Shown here: positions 58,544 through 64,000 of the stretch, in pieces
How positions within the stretch are numbered: position 1 is the first letter of the stretch
Layout: every line of letters begins with the position of its first letter
Source of the DNA: Methanobacteriota archaeon
Lineage (GTDB): Archaea; Thermoplasmatota; Thermoplasmata; Methanomassiliicoccales; Methanomassiliicoccaceae
NCBI GenBank assembly: GCA_012518185.1
Contig: JAAYTA010000063.1
Span: 1 to 64,000 of the forward strand
Length of the DNA stretch: 64,000 nucleotides
Direction: 5' to 3'
Translations under genes and position numbers: made by a program
Notes under the pieces: generated by a model
The model's database searches: none
Told to the model about the DNA's origin: nothing
What the model saw: only the letters and a program-made list of their open reading frames with translations

Positions 58544-58975
58544 TCATGTGAATTGAGATAATTCTAGCAGTTTTACATCTTTCGCGAGTAGTTTTTCCGC
58601 TGCCACATCCGAATCCTCAACTCTCATGAATAGTACAGCACATCTCTTTCCAGAGTAGGCATAAGAATATTCGATGTTGATCCCTTCTTCCGCCAATGCG
58701 CTTACAGCATCATATAATCCGCCCGGGTGATCCTTCATCTCCACTGCTAAAACATCTGTGTAGCGAACTGTAACGCCCATAGAGGATAATTTTTGAAAGG
58801 CTCTCTCTGGCTGATCTACTAAAGCCCTTATGACTCCATAACCAGCACCTTCAGCGATGGTGAATGCGTAGATATTGATGCCTTCATCCATCATGGCTCT
58901 AGCCATTGCAGCCAGTCGTCCGGGGCGATTCTCGGAGAATATTGATAGTTGTTTGATCTTATATTTCTCATACAT
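58544..58975 (-). CDS. ACT-domain protein
   Basis: Two ACT-like repeats (KQLSIFSENRPGRLAAMARAMMDEGINI; VEMKDHPGGLYDAVSALAEEGINI). Confidence 0.88.
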   Translation of the reverse strand: MYEKYKIKQLSIFSENRPGRLAAMARAMMDEGINIYAFTIAEGAGYGVIRALVDQPERAFQKLSSMGVTVRYTDVLAVEMKDHPGGLYDAVSALAEEGINIEYSYAYSGKRCAVLFMRVEDSDVAAEKLLAKDVKLLELSQFT

Positions 58976-60276
58976 CAGATGTCCCTCCTATCTATTACCC
59001 TCCTAGCTTTCCCTTCAAATCGCTGGAGAGTGTCTGGTTCTACCAATTCTACGGCTGCCCCTATGTTAAGGGCTCCGCGGAGACGATACGCTATCTTCTC
59101 CCTTAATTCCATAAGTTGTACTATATTATCTGTGAACGCTTCCTTCTTTAGTTCCACTCTGATCAACATCGTATCTAGCGCACCCTTCCTATCTACGATT
59201 ATCTCAAAATGATCCCCAACTTCAGGTATACTCATGAGAGTATGTTCTACCTGAGAAGGGAATACATTTATCCCACGGACTATGAGCATGTCGTCAACTC
59301 TACCAAATATGCGTTTTAGCCGAGGATGAGTTCTTCCACAAGCACATGGCTCCGTATCCATTTCAGTAATATCTCCAACACGATATCGTATCATTGGGAG
59401 TGCTTCTTTCTGGAGCATAGTAAGTACTAATTCTCCTCTTTCTCCTGGAGCGACTTGTTCTCCAGTTTTTTGATCCAATATCTCAGCATATGCTATGTCT
59501 CCCCATATGTGTATTCCATCCTGCTCAGAACATTCTGTGAACATTGGCCCATACATTTCTGAACTACCGTAGCAATTAATCCCTTTCACACCGAGCCATT
59601 CACATATCCGATCTCTCATTTTGACCGACCATGGTTCGCCTCCTAGAAGACCAATCTTAAGTTTTGTATCGTTTTTGATGCTCACGCCCATCTTCTCTGC
59701 CACTTCTCCCAGATGCAGCATGTAAGATGGTGTAGCAGCCATAGCAGTAACTTCAAGATCTTGTATCAATTCGATCTGCCTTTCTGTATTTCCGGTTGAG
59801 GCAGGTACTACAGCTGCTCCAATCCGTTCGCCTGCATAATGAAAACCAAGGCCTCCAGAGAAGAGTCCATAAGTATTAGAAACTTGAATCACGTCGTCAG
59901 GCCCTAAGCCAGCAGAAATCAAGCCCCTTGCAAGGGATGTTGTCCAAGTATCTATATCATTTTTAGTATAGCATACTATAGTTGGCTTGCCAGTTGTCCC
60001 CGAAGAGGCATGGAATCTTACCAGATCTCTACGAGGAACAGAAAGCATTCCTTCCGGGTAATTATCTCGTAAATCTTGCTTGTGTATAAAGGGAAGTTTT
60101 GTTATGTCCTGAATGCATCGTATATCTTCTGGAGAGATGTTTGCCTCCCTCATACGGGCACGATAAAATGGAGATGAGGAATAGAGTCTGGTGACTTGAG
60201 TTTTTAAAAGTCTATACTGAGTCTTTTCTAAGTCTTCTCGAGACATAGTTTCTATATGTTTATCCAGATATGCCAT
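58975..60276 (-). CDS. paaK: Phenylacetate-CoA ligase family protein
   Basis: FHASSGTTGKPTIVCYT; LLGGEPW; INCYGSSEMYGPM; overlaps the ACT gene by 1 nt. Confidence 0.93.
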   Translation of the reverse strand: MAYLDKHIETMSREDLEKTQYRLLKTQVTRLYSSSPFYRARMREANISPEDIRCIQDITKLPFIHKQDLRDNYPEGMLSVPRRDLVRFHASSGTTGKPTIVCYTKNDIDTWTTSLARGLISAGLGPDDVIQVSNTYGLFSGGLGFHYAGERIGAAVVPASTGNTERQIELIQDLEVTAMAATPSYMLHLGEVAEKMGVSIKNDTKLKIGLLGGEPWSVKMRDRICEWLGVKGINCYGSSEMYGPMFTECSEQDGIHIWGDIAYAEILDQKTGEQVAPGERGELVLTMLQKEALPMIRYRVGDITEMDTEPCACGRTHPRLKRIFGRVDDMLIVRGINVFPSQVEHTLMSIPEVGDHFEIIVDRKGALDTMLIRVELKKEAFTDNIVQLMELREKIAYRLRGALNIGAAVELVEPDTLQRFEGKARRVIDRRDI

Positions 60277-60421
60277 CTCATTTCTCCTTGATGGTCGAAG
60301 GGCAGCTAGTCTCTGAAGTGGAGTCTATGAAATGCCCCGATAACGTATCAGGTGATAGTGAAGACTGATAAGAGCTTTGGCACAATAAGGGAGTTCGACG
60401 GCTACTTTTTTAATCAATGAT

Positions 60422-60433
60422 GAGATATATCTC
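60422..60433. promoter_or_regulatory. Perfect palindrome 5 nt upstream of a small acidic protein gene
   Basis: GAGATATATCTC. Confidence 0.35.
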
Positions 60434-60438
60434 TTTCT

Positions 60439-60690
60439 ATGGTGAGCAAGATAGACCACATCTATGCTATGCTAGATGATTTAGATGAGGATCTCACAGC
60501 GATGCAGGAAGATCTTGAAGTCGCGATTGATCTTCTCTCAGAAGGAGAGACTAGGAAGGTCAGAATTATACTTGAAGAGATGAGTGCCTTCCTCCTCGAT
60601 TTCCTTGAGCCAGATGAATGTGATGAAGAATGTGAGTGCATAATTATCGGCGAAGGAGAAGATGGATACGATAGTGATGAAGAGGAATAA
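60439..60690 (+). CDS. Small highly acidic protein with Cys-rich tail
   Basis: MVSKIDHIYAMLDDLDEDL...EPDECDEECECIIIGEGEDGYDSDEEE. Confidence 0.55.
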   Translation: MVSKIDHIYAMLDDLDEDLTAMQEDLEVAIDLLSEGETRKVRIILEEMSAFLLDFLEPDECDEECECIIIGEGEDGYDSDEEE

Positions 60691-60736
60691 ATGCATAAAA
60701 ATGCATATGTAAACCCCTTCGAATATTTTCTAATTC

Positions 60737-61795
60737 CTAGATCGAGCACACTCCTGATGGGCAAGAGGGTATTAATGATTCGATAATCATAGCTGCTTGA
60801 TCGATATTTTCAGCCGTAATGTTTCGATGAGTAACAAAGCGAACAGTAGTCTCTCCAAAGCATGAGATTAATAGGCCTCTATCTCTGGCACGAATTATAA
60901 ATTCCTTAGAAGACATCCCAGTCGCAGATATGTCAGCTATAACCATATTTGTTTGTATGGAATCATAGTCAATGACGATCTCATCTAGGATTTCCAGATT
61001 ATCAGCCAGTCGATGAGCATTTGTATGATCATCAGCTAAACGATGTATCATGCTCTTAAGTGCGATTATTCCAGGAGCAGCGAATAAGTCAGATTTTTGT
61101 ATATTTCCACCAATCATTTCTTGGACTTTGCGAGCAGAATTAATGAAGTCGTGAGTACCGACAAGGATGGATCCCATAGGGCAGCTTAATCCATGATGTA
61201 GACTGAACTGAATAGAATCAACATGGTGCATATAACTGGATACAGGAGTGCCTAATGCCACTGAGGCATTGAATATTCTCGTGCCATCAATATGTACTTT
61301 CATCTCAGATTCATGAGCAATTTTTGCAACTTTGGCCACCTGATCTGGAGTCCAGCATGTCCCACCAGTATAATCATGCGTGTTTTCCAAAAGTAATAGT
61401 TTTGGTATCGAGGAACTTGCACTTTTATTATTAATCACATTATATATATTATCATTATTGAATATTCCGCTATCATCTTTTATGAGTTCTGGGATCAATT
61501 GAGCAGTCAGAGCCATATTGATTGTTCCATGACGGTAGATGTGTGCCTTTGACCCTACTATAAACTTATCTCCAGTAGAGCAGTGCGTCAACAGAGCCAC
61601 TATGTTACTTTGAGAACTACTGGTTAAGAATAATGCATCCTCAGCTCCAAAAATCTGTGCTGCTAGCTCCTGGATTTCATGAGTTAGCTGATTATTTCCT
61701 AGTATGTCGCTATTTACTCCTACCTGCCTCATTGAATTTAACATCTCTTCAGTAGGTAATGTTAAGCTATCGCATCTGAGATCAATAATAGTCAC
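60737..61795 (-). CDS. Threonine aldolase family (beta-eliminating lyase)
   Basis: IDLRCDSLTLPTEEML; VHIDGTRIFNASVALG; SIQFSLHHGLSCPMGSILVG. Confidence 0.9.
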   Translation of the reverse strand: MTIIDLRCDSLTLPTEEMLNSMRQVGVNSDILGNNQLTHEIQELAAQIFGAEDALFLTSSSQSNIVALLTHCSTGDKFIVGSKAHIYRHGTINMALTAQLIPELIKDDSGIFNNDNIYNVINNKSASSSIPKLLLLENTHDYTGGTCWTPDQVAKVAKIAHESEMKVHIDGTRIFNASVALGTPVSSYMHHVDSIQFSLHHGLSCPMGSILVGTHDFINSARKVQEMIGGNIQKSDLFAAPGIIALKSMIHRLADDHTNAHRLADNLEILDEIVIDYDSIQTNMVIADISATGMSSKEFIIRARDRGLLISCFGETTVRFVTHRNITAENIDQAAMIIESLIPSCPSGVCSI

Positions 61796-61915
61796 AGGGG
61801 TACCTCAAGTAAGGGTAGGAAAATTCACAGATTAATGATAATGATTTCCATTTTTTAATCTGAAAAAGGACCAACTCATGAAAGACACATATATACTCAG
61901 AAGAATTCATGAAAT

Positions 61916-62098
61916 ATGAAGCGACAACTTCTCGACATACTAGCCTGCCCAGTTTGCCGATACAGTCCATTAGTTTTAGATGAAGTACTTACAGATGGAG
62001 AAGACATAAAGGAGGGTTTGATCAGATGTCCTAAATGTAATTCCACTTATCCTATCGTAGAAGGCATACCTGATATGTTACCTCCAAAAGATCGTTGA
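61916..62098 (+). CDS. Trm112-family zinc-binding protein
   Basis: LLDILACPVCRYSPL...GLIRCPKCNSTYPIVEGIPDMLP. Confidence 0.87.
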   Translation: MKRQLLDILACPVCRYSPLVLDEVLTDGEDIKEGLIRCPKCNSTYPIVEGIPDMLPPKDR

Positions 62099-62119
62099 AC
62101 GAATAACTGCTTTCAGATA

Positions 62120-63304
62120 TTACTTCACTGAAGATTGTAATTTAGATAGTGCTCCTTTTATCCGCCCCATTCCCTCAATTATATCTTGGCGAGAGCATGC
62201 ATATGATATTCTTAATCGGCCCTCTCCCGCGGGCCCAAATACTGATCCAGGAGTAACAGCGACCTGTGCCTCCTCTAACAAATATGCTGCCATGTCTTCT
62301 GATGACATTTCATGATCAAAGGTGGGAAATAGATAGAATGCTCCCTGTGGAGTGGAACAATTGAGTGTAGGTATTTCGTCTAAGCATTTCATAACAAGAT
62401 CTCGCCTAGCGCGAAATTCCCTGACCATTTCATTTACAGAGTCCTGGGGACCATTTATCGCCTCTACGCCTGCTTCTTGTACAAAGGAAACGCAACATGT
62501 CAGAGAATGAGTCTGTAGAGTGTTAAGATGCTTTATTATTGAGTTAGGAGCAATGGCCCAACCTAGCCTCCATCCAGTCATAGCATATGATTTAGAGACT
62601 CCATTAATTGTAACAGTGCGGTCAAACATACCGTCCAGTGAGGCAATAGATGTATGTTCCCCTTCAAATATTATTTTCTCATATACTTCATCACTCATCA
62701 CGAGAAGATCATGATCCTCGGCTAGATCCGCTACGCCCTTAACTTCATCTTTAGTCATTACTGCTCCTGTTGGATTGCAAGGAGTATTAAGTAATATCAT
62801 ACTGGTTTTTGGCCCAATAGCTTCAGCAACTGCTTCAGGCGTCATGCGGAATTCTGTACCTGTATGAGTAGATACATATCGAGGCACACCGCCCGCTAAT
62901 CTAACGCATGCTTCATAGGTGCCCCATGAGGGATCTGGCAATATTACTTCATCTCCATCATCCACCAGTGAGCATATGCCCATAAATATGGCCTGCTTAG
63001 CGGGAGTTATCAGTACATTCGACGGAGAGCAGGGGATACCATTGACAGCTTGGGCTTGATCGGCCACTGCTTTACGTAACTCTGGTATTCCTGCAGATGG
63101 AGTATAATGAGTGAAGTGGCGATCTAAGGAGGCCTTGCAGGCATCTACTATATTTCCTGGGGTAGAGAAATCCGGCTCTCCCATGGAAAATGAGATTATG
63201 TCAGTGATGCCGTCCTGCTTCAACTTACTAACTATATTGGCGATCTTTACGGTCCCTGATTCGGGTACATTGCTCAAACGCTTGGCGGCCATCAGCCCTG
63301 GCAT
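62120..63304 (-). CDS. Class I/II pyridoxal-phosphate aminotransferase
   Basis: ISFSMGEPDFSTP; LLNTPCNPTGAVM; TINGVSKSYAMTGWRLGW. Confidence 0.93.
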   Translation of the reverse strand: MPGLMAAKRLSNVPESGTVKIANIVSKLKQDGITDIISFSMGEPDFSTPGNIVDACKASLDRHFTHYTPSAGIPELRKAVADQAQAVNGIPCSPSNVLITPAKQAIFMGICSLVDDGDEVILPDPSWGTYEACVRLAGGVPRYVSTHTGTEFRMTPEAVAEAIGPKTSMILLNTPCNPTGAVMTKDEVKGVADLAEDHDLLVMSDEVYEKIIFEGEHTSIASLDGMFDRTVTINGVSKSYAMTGWRLGWAIAPNSIIKHLNTLQTHSLTCCVSFVQEAGVEAINGPQDSVNEMVREFRARRDLVMKCLDEIPTLNCSTPQGAFYLFPTFDHEMSSEDMAAYLLEEAQVAVTPGSVFGPAGEGRLRISYACSRQDIIEGMGRIKGALSKLQSSVK

Positions 63305-63388
63305 GACTAGGGTATGTAATAAAATCTTTGTGCCTTCATTCCCTCATAGGGCTCTAATTGCTATAAGTCTGCCATAAAATTGCGATTA

Positions 63389-63997
63389 TCATAGCATTAT
63401 ATCCATTCCTGTACTCATTCGAATTAGGCGCTTCCCTAATTTTTCCGAAAGTAAGTTAATTGTTTTATCACCAGTGCAGTGACCTGTAATTAATCTAGCA
63501 TTCCCCCACTCGCTCAGTTTCTTGAAGAGGGAACCTATGGCCTCCTCATCTATCACTGGATTATTGATCCCATCCCCATCTGTGAGGTGGAGGCCACCTA
63601 TTACTGCTTTCAATTCATGACTTGGAAACTGATCCTTGGCTGCAATCATCATATTAGATATGCCCGAGTGCCCACACCCCGTGATCAATGTGATGCCATC
63701 TTCCTCCTCGATTATACAGAAAAGTTCATGTGTGAAGTCATCTTGTATAATCTCATCATTCTTTCTCATGCTGAGTCCGGAGTTGCCAAGTGGCTGAGGC
63801 TCACATTGGGGGATGCAAGTTATCAAGTGAATTCCAGGAGCGATTTCTTCATTTCTTTCTAGCCATATTAATCGATGATTATTTGATGATAATATCTCTT
63901 GATTGAGTCCTATATATTCTAAATTATGTCTATTAACATAATATAGGCCATCCGCGCCATGTCTCAGATATACAGGAGCATTACGATTTAGCTCCAT
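63389..63997 (-). CDS. MBL-fold metallohydrolase, partial (5' part probably beyond window end)
   Basis: TGCGHSGISNMM, AVIGGLHLTDGDG, ITGHCTGDK; ORF open at the window edge. Confidence 0.75.
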   Translation of the reverse strand: MELNRNAPVYLRHGADGLYYVNRHNLEYIGLNQEILSSNNHRLIWLERNEEIAPGIHLITCIPQCEPQPLGNSGLSMRKNDEIIQDDFTHELFCIIEEEDGITLITGCGHSGISNMMIAAKDQFPSHELKAVIGGLHLTDGDGINNPVIDEEAIGSLFKKLSEWGNARLITGHCTGDKTINLLSEKLGKRLIRMSTGMDIML

Positions 63998-64000
63998 GAA

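Noticed and set aside
60291-60402. GTCGAA/TTCGAC inverted repeat in the paaK leader
   Set aside because: Only 6 bp over about 100 nt, easily expected by chance.
1-64000. CRISPR array, transposon or prophage
   Set aside because: No regularly spaced direct repeats, transposase, integrase or phage structural genes were seen.

Overview
The window is about 64 kb of gene-dense archaeal chromosome. The eukaryotic-like information genes (fibrillarin, Nop5, Kae1, eIF5A, Lsm, XPD), archaeal CDP-archaeol synthase, TATA-like promoter elements and a DUF6015-like protein suggest a Thermoplasmata-related euryarchaeon, possibly Methanomassiliicoccales-like; this assignment is inference. I saw no CRISPR array, transposon, prophage or rRNA operon. 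One tRNA, Val(GAC), is present. Main blocks: two phosphohexomutases and sugar nucleotidyltransferases; a JAMM / NAD kinase / IMPase cluster; fibrillarin-Nudix-S15-DHH; aguB-aguA; radical SAM / V4R regulator / mtnA-aldolase / nop5; a FecCDE-type uptake operon that also encodes a methyltransferase and a CooC-like ATPase; an ABC transporter with two ATPases and a coupled DUF47 protein but no visible binding protein; smc-scpA-scpB; a Wlb/Wbp-type glycan cluster; udg-pyrE-carS; a serine operon (aminotransferase-serA); an SSF symporter with an unlisted 35-aa accessory ORF; and ACT-paaK. The strongest unexplained signals are regulatory. (1) The serine operon leader contains three mutually exclusive segments that can hide or expose the Shine-Dalgarno and start codon, plus a U7 tract and a downstream terminator. 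(2) A repeated TGCTAAC box sits 8-9 bp upstream of the TATA boxes of the serine and symporter operons and recurs at the promoter of the intervening gene pair. (3) A perfect palindrome lies upstream of the V4R regulator, and two overlapping, mutually exclusive inverted repeats lie at the smc promoter. All assignments were made by reading the sequence; no database search was run.
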